The notes: generated from the letters alone by a model not told the origin. A stretch of 41,180 nt of DNA from an uncultured Collinsella sp. (GCA_900542325.1 UQMY01000022.1:1-41180), one strand, 5' to 3'. Shown: positions 1 to 8,409, numbered from the stretch's first letter. Numbers and translations: made by a program.

Positions 1-119
1 GCCCCTTGCGGCGTAGTTCTTATTTAAGCCGTCCAAGTTTTGGGGTGCAGTTCACTTACGCCGAGCCCCGTTTTCAAACGGTCAGTTAGTTATCCAACGC
101 GCGAGCATAGCAGTCAACA

Positions 120-968
120 TTACGCCGCCGCGAACACTCCCAAGCCCGTTCCGATGATGCAGATTGCGAAGATGCCCAAGATGATCCAAATGGTCTTGAC
201 GCCCTTTTTATAGAGGGCAACGCAAGCGAACGTTGCCAGCAAGGGCAGCAGACCGGGGAAGATCGAATCGAACAGATCCTGCAGGACAATCTCCGAACCA
301 CCCACGTCAAAGGTCAAAGCCGTGGACAGCGAGACCTGTGCCGCAATCATGGCGCCGATAACGGTCATTCCGAGAACACCGGCAGCATGCGTCATGCGAG
401 ACATAAGGTTGCTCTCTTCGGACTGCTGCAAAAACTTGGTTCCCAAGTCGTAACCCAGATGGGCGGCGACGATACGCGTTGCAAAGTTAATCACGGAGTA
501 GATGAGCGCGTACACGATGGGGCCGAGCGGGTTGCCCGTCGAAGCGATGCCAATACCAATGCCGGCGGCAACCACGCGGAACGTACCCCAGTAGAACGAA
601 TCGCCGATGCCGGAAAGCGGTCCCATGAGGCCGACCTTCATGGCGTTAATCGAGGACGTGTCGAAGTTCTTATCGGCAGCCGCCTGCTCTTCCATCGAAA
701 CCGTTAGGCCGGCTACAAACGGAAGCACATGAGGCGTGATGTTAAAGAACTCGGTATGGCGATCGAGCGCCGCATAGTAATCGTCGTCGTTGGGATAGAT
801 CTTTCGCAGGGGCTTCTGAATGGTGTACATGAAGCCCATTGCCATCATCTTGTCGTACGACTGCGAGCACTGGCTCGTAAACTGGCGAAGGAACATGCTC
901 CGATACATATCGGGAGTCATAATCGCGTCCTTCTTGGCCTCTTTGAGGTCGGTGTTCTGGATAGCCAT
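120..968 (-). CDS. Mannose-family PTS system EIID component (PTS1)
   Basis: This 282-residue protein is the IID subunit of a mannose/fructose/sorbose-family phosphotransferase permease, which forms the membrane channel together with IIC. The family is recognisable from the N-terminal block around residues 17-50 (MFLRQFTSQCSQSYDKM, then GFMYTIQKPLRKIYP), the FFNITPHV block near residue 73, the MGPLSGIGDSFYWGTFR block, and hydrophobic C-terminal segments. Its length is normal for EIID. The ATG overlaps the stop codon of the IIC gene by one base (TAATG), which implies translational coupling. It is the last gene of PTS1 in this window; the 119 bases downstream hold no gene and no clear terminator. 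The substrate cannot be read from the sequence, but the neighbouring SIS deglycase suggests a glycated amino acid. The family call is firm and the substrate is inferred. Confidence 0.95.
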   Translation of the reverse strand: MAIQNTDLKEAKKDAIMTPDMYRSMFLRQFTSQCSQSYDKMMAMGFMYTIQKPLRKIYPNDDDYYAALDRHTEFFNITPHVLPFVAGLTVSMEEQAAADKNFDTSSINAMKVGLMGPLSGIGDSFYWGTFRVVAAGIGIGIASTGNPLGPIVYALIYSVINFATRIVAAHLGYDLGTKFLQQSEESNLMSRMTHAAGVLGMTVIGAMIAAQVSLSTALTFDVGGSEIVLQDLFDSIFPGLLPLLATFACVALYKKGVKTIWIILGIFAICIIGTGLGVFAAA

Positions 969-1741
969 TAGAAGTCCTCCTCTTCATCTGCAGCAACCGT
1001 CTGCGGACCGGACGAGCCCTCGCGGAAGGCCAGGAGCAGCGCGACGCAAATGGCAGCTGCGGCGACGCCGACCACGTCCATCTTGAGATAGATGACCATA
1101 ATGAAGCCCAGGAACAGCCAGGGAAGGAGCTTGTTATCGCCCATGGTCCTGATAAGAAGTGCGAAGCCGATGCAGACCATGACGCCGGATGCAACGTTGA
1201 GGCCGTCCATCACAAACTGCGGAATCGCGTTGAGCGCATTGTTGATGAGGTCGGCACCAAAGAACAGTGAGCCAAACACCAGCAGTGCAGACGGAATGCC
1301 AATCGACAGCGGCACGATAGTCAGATGGTACAGATTCGCCTTGGCAAGATCGCGATTTGCCAGGGCGGTCTCAATCTTCTTGCAGGCAAAGGCACCCGGA
1401 ACGGCGTAGCAGAAGTTGCGCCACACCTGAAGGAAGACGGAGACGGGAAGGGCGAGCGCGACGGCAGTTGCCGTGCCCGTACCCGTAATGACGGCAAACG
1501 CGCAGCCAAGCACGCCGGAGGCATAGACCTCGGGAGGAACCGCCGCGCCGACCATGATGGCGCCCATGAACATGGACTCCAAAGCAGCGCCGACGATAAC
1601 GCCCTGCTGGACATCGCCAAGGATCAAGCCGACAAACAGGCTCGTAAACAGCGGACGACCAAGCATCGTAATGCCAAATAATTGCTCGTCCATGGACGCA
1701 ATAAATGCGACCAGTGCAACTAGAAGATACTGGACAACCAT
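968..1741 (-). CDS. Mannose-family PTS system EIIC component (PTS1)
   Basis: This is the IIC membrane subunit of PTS1, about 257 residues and almost entirely hydrophobic, with family blocks such as DEQLFGITMLGRPL near the N-terminus, GLILGDVQQGVIVGAALESMFMG, and PPEVYASGVLGCAFAV. An in-frame TTG lies nine bases upstream at 1750, but the ATG at 1741 starts the usual short N-terminus and is preceded by a GGGG run, so I chose it. A 13-bp perfect hairpin sits 22 bases upstream of this start, between SIS1 and IIC, and may alter mRNA stability or translation. The gene is coupled to IID downstream. IIC and IID together form the translocation path, and the phosphoryl group arrives through IIA and IIB. 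Confidence 0.94.
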   Translation of the reverse strand: MVVQYLLVALVAFIASMDEQLFGITMLGRPLFTSLFVGLILGDVQQGVIVGAALESMFMGAIMVGAAVPPEVYASGVLGCAFAVITGTGTATAVALALPVSVFLQVWRNFCYAVPGAFACKKIETALANRDLAKANLYHLTIVPLSIGIPSALLVFGSLFFGADLINNALNAIPQFVMDGLNVASGVMVCIGFALLIRTMGDNKLLPWLFLGFIMVIYLKMDVVGVAAAAICVALLLAFREGSSGPQTVAADEEEDF

Positions 1742-1762
1742 TTCGATCAACCCCAGAAATAG

Positions 1763-1801
1763 GTCTGCAGGCGAGGCATTCTGCGCAGCTCGCCTGCAGA
1801 C
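1763..1801 (-). promoter_or_regulatory. Intra-operon hairpin between SIS1 and IIC
   Basis: A perfect 13-bp inverted repeat (1763-1775 with 1789-1801, arm GTCTGCAGGCGAG) has a 13-base loop and no T-run on the minus strand. It lies between the stop of SIS1 and the ribosome-binding region of IIC1. With no T-run, an mRNA processing or stability element is more likely than a terminator. A comparable hairpin occupies the IID/SIS3 junction of the second PTS operon (20642-20672). Confidence 0.7.
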
Positions 1802-1822
1802 AACCGCAGCAATTTGAGAGGA

Positions 1823-2857
1823 TTAGTAGTTCATCTGGTGATAGTAACGACGCGTGGTGAGCGGGTGGTTACGGACGTGCTCGAGATGGCAGCTCAGACG
1901 CTCGGTGATGGTGTAGGTGACCATCGGGGAGACGATCTTGCGGAACTCGGGGTCGCTGAACGGCAGCTCGACCTCGGCGGTGTCAAACTTGTTCACGCGG
2001 ACGTTGACGCCCTTCTCGTCGGCGAGCATGTGAGTGAAGTTGTCCACGCGGTCCATAAGCTTACGGGTGTCGTCCTCGCCGTAGAGCATGATGAGGCTCG
2101 TGCCCTCCTCGCACAGCTCGATGGTGCCGTGGAAGAACTCGGCGGCGTGGATGGACTTGGTCTTGATCCACTGCATCTCCTCGAGGATGCACATGGCGTA
2201 GTCGTAGGCCTCGCCCCAGAGCATGCCGGAGCCGATCACCATGTGGTAGTCGGTGTCCTTGAAGTCCTCGGCCATGGCGGCGCAGCGCTCGTCCTGGGCG
2301 TCCTTGGCCTTGATGAGGAACGGAGCGATGTTGCCGAACTCCTCCATGAAGGTGTCGTACTTGGGGAAGGCGCCGGCGTTCTTGAGGAAGCGGGCGACCA
2401 GCGTGATCTGGTAGGTGTAGATGGCCTCGCACAGAACGTCGTCCTCGGCGAAGCTGAAGAACTTGTAATCGGCGTACTCGGTGGCCGGGGTGTTGTCGTT
2501 GGAGACATACATCAGCGTGCGGGCGCCCTGCTCCTGGCAGAACTTGGCAGCCTCAATGATCTCGGGGGTGGTGCCGGTACGGGTGGAGAAGACGCAGACC
2601 GAGTCCTTGTTGAAGGTCTTGGGCGGGCATGCGAGGAACTCAGCGGCGATCTCGCAGTGGACATCGACGTCGGCCGTGGTGGTCTCGACCCAATACTTCA
2701 TCGGGAGCGTGTGGGCCCAGGTGCCGCCGCAGCCGATGAAGAAGATGTTGGAATAACCCTGCTCGCAGACCTCGTCCACGGCAGCCTCAATCTGAGGACG
2801 GAGAGCGAGGGCATCGCTCACAACCTTCTCGTAACGAGGCTCATCGAAATTGAACAT
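1823..2857 (-). CDS. SIS-domain sugar-amine deglycase, FrlB/Gfr-like (SIS1)
   Basis: This 344-residue cytoplasmic protein has two sugar-isomerase (SIS) folds. It begins with the FIGCGGTW phosphosugar loop near residue 40, followed by STRTGTTPE at 91-99. The second domain holds EMQW...HAAEFFHGT, with Glu227 and His243 sixteen residues apart, as are the catalytic Glu214 and His230 of Salmonella FraB. The protein ends in RRYYHQMNY, resembling the RRYYGGLVEY end of E. coli FrlB. Family members split 6-phospho Amadori compounds into glucose-6-phosphate and an amino acid. It sits between IIB1 and IIC1 of a mannose-family PTS, as GfrE/GfrF do in the Salmonella glucoselysine operon. It has its own promoter-like sequence. 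An isomerase or GlmS-like role is the alternative; the substrate is inferred. Confidence 0.85.
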   Translation of the reverse strand: MFNFDEPRYEKVVSDALALRPQIEAAVDEVCEQGYSNIFFIGCGGTWAHTLPMKYWVETTTADVDVHCEIAAEFLACPPKTFNKDSVCVFSTRTGTTPEIIEAAKFCQEQGARTLMYVSNDNTPATEYADYKFFSFAEDDVLCEAIYTYQITLVARFLKNAGAFPKYDTFMEEFGNIAPFLIKAKDAQDERCAAMAEDFKDTDYHMVIGSGMLWGEAYDYAMCILEEMQWIKTKSIHAAEFFHGTIELCEEGTSLIMLYGEDDTRKLMDRVDNFTHMLADEKGVNVRVNKFDTAEVELPFSDPEFRKIVSPMVTYTITERLSCHLEHVRNHPLTTRRYYHQMNY

Positions 2858-2901
2858 CCCTTACTCCTAACTCACTTGGATGAACCCTTCATTCATCCCA
2901 T

Positions 2902-2935
2902 GACGTTATAATACTTTATATAACTAACTATGCAA
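2902..2935 (-). promoter_or_regulatory. Promoter and operator-like palindrome for SIS1-IIC-IID
   Basis: On the minus strand TTGCAT (2935-2930) and TATTAT (2913-2908) are 16 bases apart and could serve as -35 and -10. The -10 lies inside an inverted repeat, GTTATA-N8-TATAAC at 2905-2924. The plus-strand word GACGTTATAAT at 2902-2912 also occurs, inverted, upstream of the PTS2 IIAB gene (23326-23336). Overlap of operator and -10 fits repression by a GntR protein. Confidence 0.6.
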
Positions 2936-2965
2936 GAACTATTTCAGATTTTTTTGATTTTTCTT

Positions 2966-3000
2966 TAATAAAAAGCCCGCCGATCAAATGATCGACGGGC
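2966..3000 (-). terminator. Rho-independent terminator after IIB1
   Basis: On the minus strand an 11-bp stem (2990-3000 with 2975-2985, one G-U pair) closes a four-base ATTT loop and is followed by TTTTTATT. It lies 51 bases past the IIB1 stop and upstream of the SIS1 promoter. It therefore splits PTS1 into an IIA-IIB unit and a SIS1-IIC-IID unit, or acts as a partial attenuator between them. Confidence 0.85.
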
Positions 3001-3051
3001 ATAGGCATAGGGCATTGGTTCAATAAATGCCGAGCATCAACGTGTTTCCGG

Positions 3052-3525
3052 CTAGAAAACGTCCTTGGCAAACACCTTAGCGTCATTGGGGACCTGACGG
3101 ATTTCGATGGCCACGCCATCGCCCAGGAGCTCTTGGATATGCTCGGCATCTTTCTCGGTCGCAAAGATCGCAGGGGTCGGATGAAGCGTGGTCTCAGGGG
3201 TCTTTCGGGTTCCGCCCAGATTGATCTCTTTGATGTCTTTGCAACCCTTAGCGAGACGATAGACATCTTCAATCGTCTCAGTGATGATAAACAGCGAATA
3301 CTTGTCGGTAACGCCGCTGTTGAGCGCCTCGATAGCAGCGTCAACATCCTTGATGACGAGTTTAACGCCGTTGGGGCGGGCGAGCCTCAAGGCCGCCTTC
3401 CTCATGTCGTCTTTTGCCACAGCATCGCTGGCAAGCAAGATGCAATCTACATCCAAAGCGTGAGTCCAGGACATGGCAACTTGGCCGTGAATCAGTCGGT
3501 AATCAACTCTCGTAAGCTTAATCAT
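3052..3525 (-). CDS. Mannose-family PTS system EIIB component (PTS1)
   Basis: This 157-residue cytoplasmic IIB subunit passes phosphate from IIA to the incoming sugar. The N-terminal block LTRVDYRLIHGQVAMSW carries the phospho-accepting histidine (His13 from the chosen start) in the invariant HGQV motif. The ILLASDAVAKDDMRKAALRLA segment and the central VYRLAKGC and INLGGT blocks are also typical of the family. An ATG nine bases further upstream at 3534 directly abuts the GGAG motif, so the ATG at 3525, with a nine-base spacing, is preferred. IIA lies 71 bases upstream on the same strand and a strong terminator follows. PTS2 carries the same two domains as one polypeptide. Confidence 0.94.
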   Translation of the reverse strand: MIKLTRVDYRLIHGQVAMSWTHALDVDCILLASDAVAKDDMRKAALRLARPNGVKLVIKDVDAAIEALNSGVTDKYSLFIITETIEDVYRLAKGCKDIKEINLGGTRKTPETTLHPTPAIFATEKDAEHIQELLGDGVAIEIRQVPNDAKVFAKDVF

Positions 3526-3596
3526 CGTTATCATCTCCGCACGTGATAAAGGGAATGACAGGTGTGGCCCCTAGCTAGGGCTCGAACCAGAACTAA

Positions 3597-4016
3597 CTAG
3601 AACTCTTCTTCCTCGGTGCCGGCAAGCATGTCCGCCGCCTCGCAAAGCTGAATAAACGAACGCGATCCCTCGACCGCGGCTTTGGCCTTGTCCGCATCCA
3701 GGGAGTCCAGCTGTGTAACCATTTCCACCAGCAGCGGCAAGTTCATTCCAGCGATTAACGTAAACGATCCGTCGGTCTGCCTCTGAATGAATTCGTTGTT
3801 TACAGAGCCGCCAAAGATGTCAGTCACGACAAACCAAGAGTCGGCAGGGCCCCTCGTCTCCATCCATGCATCAATCAACGCCGCGACGTCCCTTGAATCG
3901 TCATCGACATAGGCGCACAGGCACTCGATTCGGTCGTTGGTGCCCATCAGAATCTCCAGAGAGCTTTTCATGCCTTGGGCGAGATAACCATGACTCGCTA
4001 GCAATATCTTATTCAT
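3597..4016 (-). CDS. Mannose-family PTS system EIIA component (PTS1)
   Basis: This 139-residue cytoplasmic IIA subunit accepts phosphate from HPr. The first residues, MNKILLASHGYLAQGMKSSLEILMG, carry the phosphorylated His9 in the SHG motif. VTDIFGGSVNNEF (near 63-75) and IAGMNLPLLVEM (near 88-99) are the usual following blocks. Its length is normal for a free-standing EIIA of this family. It is first in the IIA-IIB unit. The 135 bases separating it from gntR1 contain an AT-rich promoter-like stretch and a TATATTGT element shared with the gntR1 upstream region. The family call is firm and the sugar is unknown. Confidence 0.95.
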   Translation of the reverse strand: MNKILLASHGYLAQGMKSSLEILMGTNDRIECLCAYVDDDSRDVAALIDAWMETRGPADSWFVVTDIFGGSVNNEFIQRQTDGSFTLIAGMNLPLLVEMVTQLDSLDADKAKAAVEGSRSFIQLCEAADMLAGTEEEEF

Positions 4017-4035
4017 AGTTCTCCAATACCAATAG

Positions 4036-4050
4036 GACGTACTATATTGT
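4036..4050. promoter_or_regulatory. Operator-like element upstream of IIA1
   Basis: GAC-N4-TATATTGT lies about 20 bases before the IIA1 start, within AT-rich promoter-like sequence (minus-strand TTGCTA about 17 bases ahead of AATATA). A matching GAC-N1-TATATTGT occurs at 4900-4911 upstream of gntR1. The pair may mark GntR1 binding sites. This rests only on shared sequence. Confidence 0.4.
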
Positions 4051-4151
4051 CATAACAAAGTATATTAGCAATCTACCCTACGTGGTGTGTCTATTTTCCA
4101 AATCCGCGAACGGTAACAATTGGTCGGTAAATCGACCAATCTATCGCTAAT

Positions 4152-4856
4152 TTACAAATAGAACTTCAGTCGCTCGGTGCAGTACACCTGACGGGAGATG
4201 AAAAGCGGCTCGCCACTTGGGGCATAACGTCTATCGACAAACAGAAGCAGCGAAGAGTCCAGCTCCACGTTAAGGTATGCCGCCTCGAGCTGGCTCGCAT
4301 AGCAGACCTCGAGCGTACGCGTGTTGGGACCCATCTTGATCCCCTGGCGATCGAGTACCGCCATCAGCGAATCATCGAGGGACTCATGCTCCAAAAAAGA
4401 AAGCGCACCGGAATAGCTATTGGTTTCCAGCATCGTGGGCTTGCCATCCACAAGGCGCAGACGACGGCTACGCAATACCTTTTGGGTATCGTCTACGCCC
4501 AGGAACTTCGCGTCTCGCAGACTTGGGAAGTCCCAGCCCATTTCGAGAACCCTGGTAGACGCCTGTTTGCCCGCAAGCTGGCACGAATGGGTAAAGCTCT
4601 CACGGTCGTCCGCGGCATACATCTGCGTGTCCGACGAAACGAACGTGCCCTTGCCGCGGGCCCTCTCAACAAGCCCAGCATCTTCCATTTCTTTAATTGC
4701 GGAGCGAACCGTTATTCGGCTCACGCCAAATTGCTCGATAAGCTCCGCCTCGGTCGGAAGCTTATCTCCCGGGCGGTACGTGCCGTTGGCGATTGAATCA
4801 GAAAGCGCACGAACAATCTGTTTGTATAGGGGGATAACGCTATTTGCCTCAACCAT
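4152..4856 (-). CDS. GntR-family regulator with UTRA domain (GntR1)
   Basis: This is a HutC-type GntR transcription factor of about 234 residues. The N-terminal winged helix runs from IPLYKQIVRALSDSI through LPTEAELIEQFGVSRITVRSA to ERARGKGTFV. The C-terminal half is a UTRA effector domain, ending in the usual PLFISRQVYCTERLKFYL-type strand. An ATG at 4865 lies only one base from the AAAGG motif, so the in-frame ATG at 4856, with a ten-base spacing, is preferred. It lies directly upstream of IIA1 on the same strand and most likely represses PTS1 in the absence of a phosphosugar ligand. A TATATTGT word in its own upstream region suggests autoregulation. Confidence 0.92.
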   Translation of the reverse strand: MVEANSVIPLYKQIVRALSDSIANGTYRPGDKLPTEAELIEQFGVSRITVRSAIKEMEDAGLVERARGKGTFVSSDTQMYAADDRESFTHSCQLAGKQASTRVLEMGWDFPSLRDAKFLGVDDTQKVLRSRRLRLVDGKPTMLETNSYSGALSFLEHESLDDSLMAVLDRQGIKMGPNTRTLEVCYASQLEAAYLNVELDSSLLLFVDRRYAPSGEPLFISRQVYCTERLKFYL

Positions 4857-4899
4857 ATCAACCATACCTTTACAAGAAATCAGCAGTTTATAGATAGAT

Positions 4900-4911
4900 G
4901 ACTTATATTGT
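4900..4911. promoter_or_regulatory. Operator-like element upstream of gntR1
   Basis: GAC-T-TATATTGT lies about 45 bases ahead of the gntR1 start in AT-rich sequence. It repeats the element ahead of IIA1 (4036-4050) in the same orientation. Autoregulation by GntR1 is a reasonable but unproven reading. Confidence 0.35.
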
Positions 4912-5135
4912 ATTAGAACTTTTTAGGAGTCCATATATTTCCTAAATGATTCGGTAAACGGGGTGTTATTTCACTTTAGCGGGATGCAGCGGCTACCCGC
5001 GGCATTCGCCGTCACCCAGTTAGGCTAGTCCACCCACATCGTCTTCAGTTCGCCGCAGAGCCACGGCCCCATATGGGTATACTCTCGGGGATTCGACTCG
5101 ATTCGCCCCCGCTGGGGCGTCAAAGGAGACTGCAT

Positions 5136-8100
5136 ATGCCCACCACCTCAACCGACCCTCGCGCCGCTGCCGCCGCGCTGCTGGCGCCCGGCACTACCTG
5201 CCACGGCTTTGCCGTCGAGCGCCGCGAGACCGTGCCCGAGCTCGACTCGGACGCCTACGTGCTGTGCCACGCCGCCTCGGGCGCTCGCCTGCTGTACCTG
5301 GCGTGCGACGACGAAAACAAGGCCTTTGCCATTGGCTTTAAGACGCCGCCGGCCGATTCCACCGGCGTGTTCCATATTCTTGAGCATTCGGTGCTGTGCG
5401 GATCGGCTAAGTTCCCCGTCAAGGAGCCGTTTGTCGACCTGATCAAGAGCTCCATGCAGACGTTCCTCAACGCCATGACCTACCCCGACAAGACCATCTA
5501 CCCCGTCGCCACCACCAACGAGCAGGATCTGTACAACCTGATGGACGTGTACCTGGACGCGGTGTTCAACCCGGCCATCTATACCAAGCCCACCATTTTT
5601 GAGCAGGAGGGCTGGCACTACGAGCTGGACCTGCCGGAGAGTGTCGAGGGCGAGGGCGACGGCAGCGCCGCCAGCCTGCGCGAGGGCACGCTGCGCTATA
5701 ACGGCGTGGTGTTCAACGAGATGAAGGGCGCACTGTCCGACCCCATGAGCGTGCTGGACGACGCCGTCAACGCCGCGCTCTATCCCGACACCGCCTATGC
5801 GCACGAGAGCGGCGGCGACCCGCGCGCGATTCCCGCGCTCACCTACGAGCAGTTCCTGGACACGCACGCGCGCCACTACAACCCCTCCAACTCCTACATC
5901 ACGCTCTACGGCGACCTGGATGTGGACCGCGCGCTGGCCTTTTTGGACGAGCGCTATCTGTCGCAGCCGAGTGCCGCGAGCCGCCGCATGGACGCTGCCG
6001 TTGCCGCCGGCGAGGACCCGTCCACGCTGGCGCCCAATCCGCTGGACGTGCAAGAGCCTGTGACCTGCGAGTATAAGCGCGTCGAGATGGCCACCACGCC
6101 CGAGAACGCCCTGGTGGGCTTGGGCTTTGTGCTGGGCAGCGCGCTCGACCGCAAGCGCACGATCGCCGCGGACATCCTGTTCGAGGCGCTGCTGGGCTCC
6201 AACGAAGCGCCGGTTAAGAAGGCCATTCTGGCTGCCGGCCTGGGCGGCAACGTGGTGAGCTACACCGCGGCCGAGAGCCTGCAGCCCTACGAGCTCATCA
6301 TGCTGCAAAACGCGCAGCCCGGCGTGGCGCGCGAGCTGCGCCGCGTATTCCAAGACGCCTGCCGCGACCTGTGTGAGCACGGCGTTCCGCGCGAGCGCCT
6401 GGAAGCCATCATCAGCAGCAACGAGTACGACCTGCGCCAGCGCGACTACGGCATCGCCGACGGCGTAGCCATTGCGTGCGACGCGCTGAGCACCTGGCTC
6501 TACGATGACGACGCCGCGACGCTGGCGCTCAAGTACGGCCCGGTGTACGAGGAGCTGCGCGGCGAGCTGGACGGCAGCTATTTTGAGGACCTGCTGCGCG
6601 AGCTGGTGCTGGAAAACGACCACATGGCGCTGGTCGAGCTGGTGCCGGTGGACGCCGCCGAGGGCGCAGAGGGTGCCGAGGCCGCCGAGCTGACTGCCAA
6701 GCGGGACGCCATGACCGATGCCGAGCTGGCGGACGTGGTCGAGCGCACGGCCGTACTGCGTGCCGCACAGGAGGCCGAGGACACGCCCGAGGACAAGGCC
6801 ACGCTGCCGCGCCTACGCGTGTCCGACATTGGCGAGGCGCGCCCCGAGCCGCCGCTGGTCGTGGACACGACCGCGCCCATCCCCTGTCTGCGCCACGGCA
6901 TCCCCACCAACCGTCTGACCTACGCCATGCAGTATTTCGACCTGAGCTGCGTCGCGTTTGAGGACCTGCCCTATGTGACGCTGCTCTGTCGCCTGCTCAA
7001 GCAGCTGCCCACGCGCGAGCACTCGGCCGAGGAACTCGACAATCTCATCGCCGGCAAGCTGGGCTTTTTGAGCTTTACGACCGAGGTCATGACGCAGCCC
7101 GACGTGGACGGCGTGCGCCCCTACCTGCTGGTGAGCGCCGGCGCCCTGTCAGAAAAGATCGACGCGCTGGCGAGTCTGCCGCGCGAGGTGTGGTCGAGCA
7201 CGCTGTTGCTCGATGCCGACGCCGACCGCGTGCGCGACGTGCTTACGCAGATTCGCATTGGGCTTGAGCAGGGCTTTATCAACAACGGCCACTCGGCGGC
7301 GCTCGGTCGCGCGATGAGCTACAGTTCGCCTTCGGCCGTGGTGCGCGAGCAGCTTTCGGGCGTGGACTTCTACCTGTTCCTGCGCGATTTGCTCGAGCAC
7401 TTTGACGAGCGACTGGACGACCTGCGCGCCAAGCTTGCCGAGCTGGCGGGCCGCATCTTTGTGGCCGACGGCTGCATGTCGAGCTTTACCGGCAGCGATG
7501 AGGACTTTGACGCGTACTGGGATGCCGCGGGCGACCTGGGGCTTGGCGCGGGCGACGGCGCCGATGCCGGCCGCGATGCGCTCGTAGTGCCGACGCCGTG
7601 CGACCGCCACGAGGCTTTTGTTATCCCCAGTGACATCTGCTTTGCGGCAAGCGCGTACGATCCGCGTCGCCTGGACATCGACGTGACGGGCGCCTGGGCG
7701 GTTGCCGCCAACGCGCTCTCCTACGACTACCTGTGGAACGAGATCCGCGTGAAGGGCGGTGCGTACGGCTGCGGATTCCGCGCTGCCGGCGAGCGTCAGG
7801 CGGCGTTCTACACCTACCGCGACCCAGCAATCGACCCCTCGATTGAGCGCGTGGCGCGCGCAGGCGAATGGCTCGGCAGCTTTGAACCTGACGAGGCCGC
7901 CTTTGAGGGCTTTATCGTGAGCTGCGTGAGCGGCATGGACGCGCCCGTGAAGCCGTACGCGTTCACCAAACGCCGCAACACGACCTACCTGGCTGGACTC
8001 GATCCGCACGCCCGCGAGGAGCGCCGCGCCCAGATGCTTGCGGCCACACCCGGTGAGCTGCGCTCGCTCGGCGCCGATGTGACGCGCATCGCAGCCGCGT

Positions 8101-8180
8101 CGCCCACCTGCGTCTTTGGCGGCCGAGACGTCATCGCCAAGAGCAACGCCGGCTTTAACGTCATCGACCTGCTGGGCTAA
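5136..8180 (+). CDS. M16C-family zinc metallopeptidase (PreP/presequence-protease-like)
   Basis: This 1014-residue enzyme belongs to the insulinase superfamily, subfamily M16C, whose large two-half chambers degrade short unfolded peptides in the cytoplasm. The inverted zinc motif HxxEH is seen as HILEH at residues 80-84, inside the characteristic GVFHILEHSVLCGS block, followed by FVDLIKSSMQTFLNAMTYPDKTIYPVAT. The downstream NEMKGAL block is also typical. The open reading frame extends 21 codons further upstream, but AAAGGAG (5123-5129) just before the ATG at 5136 fixes this start. Length matches the family. It is a single-gene plus-strand unit, transcribed divergently from gntR1 and followed by a palindromic terminator. 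The codons are strikingly GC-rich at third positions. Confidence 0.93.
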   Translation: MPTTSTDPRAAAAALLAPGTTCHGFAVERRETVPELDSDAYVLCHAASGARLLYLACDDENKAFAIGFKTPPADSTGVFHILEHSVLCGSAKFPVKEPFVDLIKSSMQTFLNAMTYPDKTIYPVATTNEQDLYNLMDVYLDAVFNPAIYTKPTIFEQEGWHYELDLPESVEGEGDGSAASLREGTLRYNGVVFNEMKGALSDPMSVLDDAVNAALYPDTAYAHESGGDPRAIPALTYEQFLDTHARHYNPSNSYITLYGDLDVDRALAFLDERYLSQPSAASRRMDAAVAAGEDPSTLAPNPLDVQEPVTCEYKRVEMATTPENALVGLGFVLGSALDRKRTIAADILFEALLGSNEAPVKKAILAAGLGGNVVSYTAAESLQPYELIMLQNAQPGVARELRRVFQDACRDLCEHGVPRERLEAIISSNEYDLRQRDYGIADGVAIACDALSTWLYDDDAATLALKYGPVYEELRGELDGSYFEDLLRELVLENDHMALVELVPVDAAEGAEGAEAAELTAKRDAMTDAELADVVERTAVLRAAQEAEDTPEDKATLPRLRVSDIGEARPEPPLVVDTTAPIPCLRHGIPTNRLTYAMQYFDLSCVAFEDLPYVTLLCRLLKQLPTREHSAEELDNLIAGKLGFLSFTTEVMTQPDVDGVRPYLLVSAGALSEKIDALASLPREVWSSTLLLDADADRVRDVLTQIRIGLEQGFINNGHSAALGRAMSYSSPSAVVREQLSGVDFYLFLRDLLEHFDERLDDLRAKLAELAGRIFVADGCMSSFTGSDEDFDAYWDAAGDLGLGAGDGADAGRDALVVPTPCDRHEAFVIPSDICFAASAYDPRRLDIDVTGAWAVAANALSYDYLWNEIRVKGGAYGCGFRAAGERQAAFYTYRDPAIDPSIERVARAGEWLGSFEPDEAAFEGFIVSCVSGMDAPVKPYAFTKRRNTTYLAGLDPHAREERRAQMLAATPGELRSLGADVTRIAAASPTCVFGGRDVIAKSNAGFNVIDLLG

Positions 8181-8188
8181 CGCACAGC

Positions 8189-8230
8189 AAAGGTAGATTT
8201 TTGGGACATGCCTGAAAATCTACCTTTTTT
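8189..8230 (+). terminator. Palindromic terminator-like element after the M16C gene
   Basis: Arms AAAGGTAGATTTT (8190-8202) and AAAATCTACCTTT (8215-8227) flank a GC-containing loop and run into T6. The element is symmetrical. The 31-base core (8193-8223) recurs inverted at 10962-10992, so this is a mobile-type or repeated terminator rather than a unique one. Confidence 0.75.
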
Positions 8231-8271
8231 CTGCGGCTTGGGCGGGGCGGCGCAGCCCACCGCGGCGGTTT

Positions 8272-8328
8272 GTCTCAATCTGTAACATCTAGACGGCAAT
8301 ATCGGCTCCAGATGTTACAGATCGAGAC
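8272..8328. repeat. Inverted repeat, GTCTC(A/G)ATCTGTAACA family, copy 1
   Basis: Nineteen-base arms (8272-8290 and 8310-8328) match with one mismatch around a 19-base loop. The outer 16 bases of the arm are shared with the next element at 8353-8409, so two copies of the same kind of palindrome sit in tandem with different loops. Confidence 0.8.
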
Positions 8329-8352
8329 GTTTCCGAATGTCGCCGGCTCTTT

Positions 8353-8409
8353 GTCTCGATCTGTAACAGCTAGGCCCATTTTTGCCGAGTTACTGTTACA
8401 GATCGAGAC
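8353..8409. repeat. Inverted repeat, GTCTC(A/G)ATCTGTAACA family, copy 2
   Basis: Perfect 16-base arms GTCTCGATCTGTAACA (8353-8368) and its complement (8394-8409) flank a 25-base loop. The total length is 57 bases, identical to copy 1, although the loop sequences are unrelated. Confidence 0.8.

Noticed and set aside
68..81. Six-base inverted repeat after IID1
   Set aside because: The loop would be only two bases and no T-run follows on the minus strand, so it is not a convincing terminator.
1814..2911. A 365-codon plus-strand reading frame opposite SIS1
   Set aside because: It is the antisense of a well-supported SIS gene; its composition (runs of Val, Leu, Gly, His and Asp) is typical of the reverse strand of GC-rich genes, and it has no recognisable domain.
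3564..3582. Short palindrome CCCTAGCTAGGG between IIA1 and IIB1
   Set aside because: It has no loop and no T-run, and is too short to call a terminator or operator.
5073..5135. Upstream in-frame start for the M16C protease
   Set aside because: AAAGGAG at 5123-5129 points to the ATG at 5136, and the extra 21 residues match nothing in the family.
5148..6623. A 491-codon minus-strand frame opposite the M16C protease
   Set aside because: It is repetitive in Val/Ala/Gln/His, lacks a family match and overlaps a gene with an intact zinc motif.
8272..8409. Possible CRISPR array from two repeated palindromes
   Set aside because: There are only two units, each an internal inverted repeat with a different loop; there is no regular repeat-spacer pattern and no cas gene.
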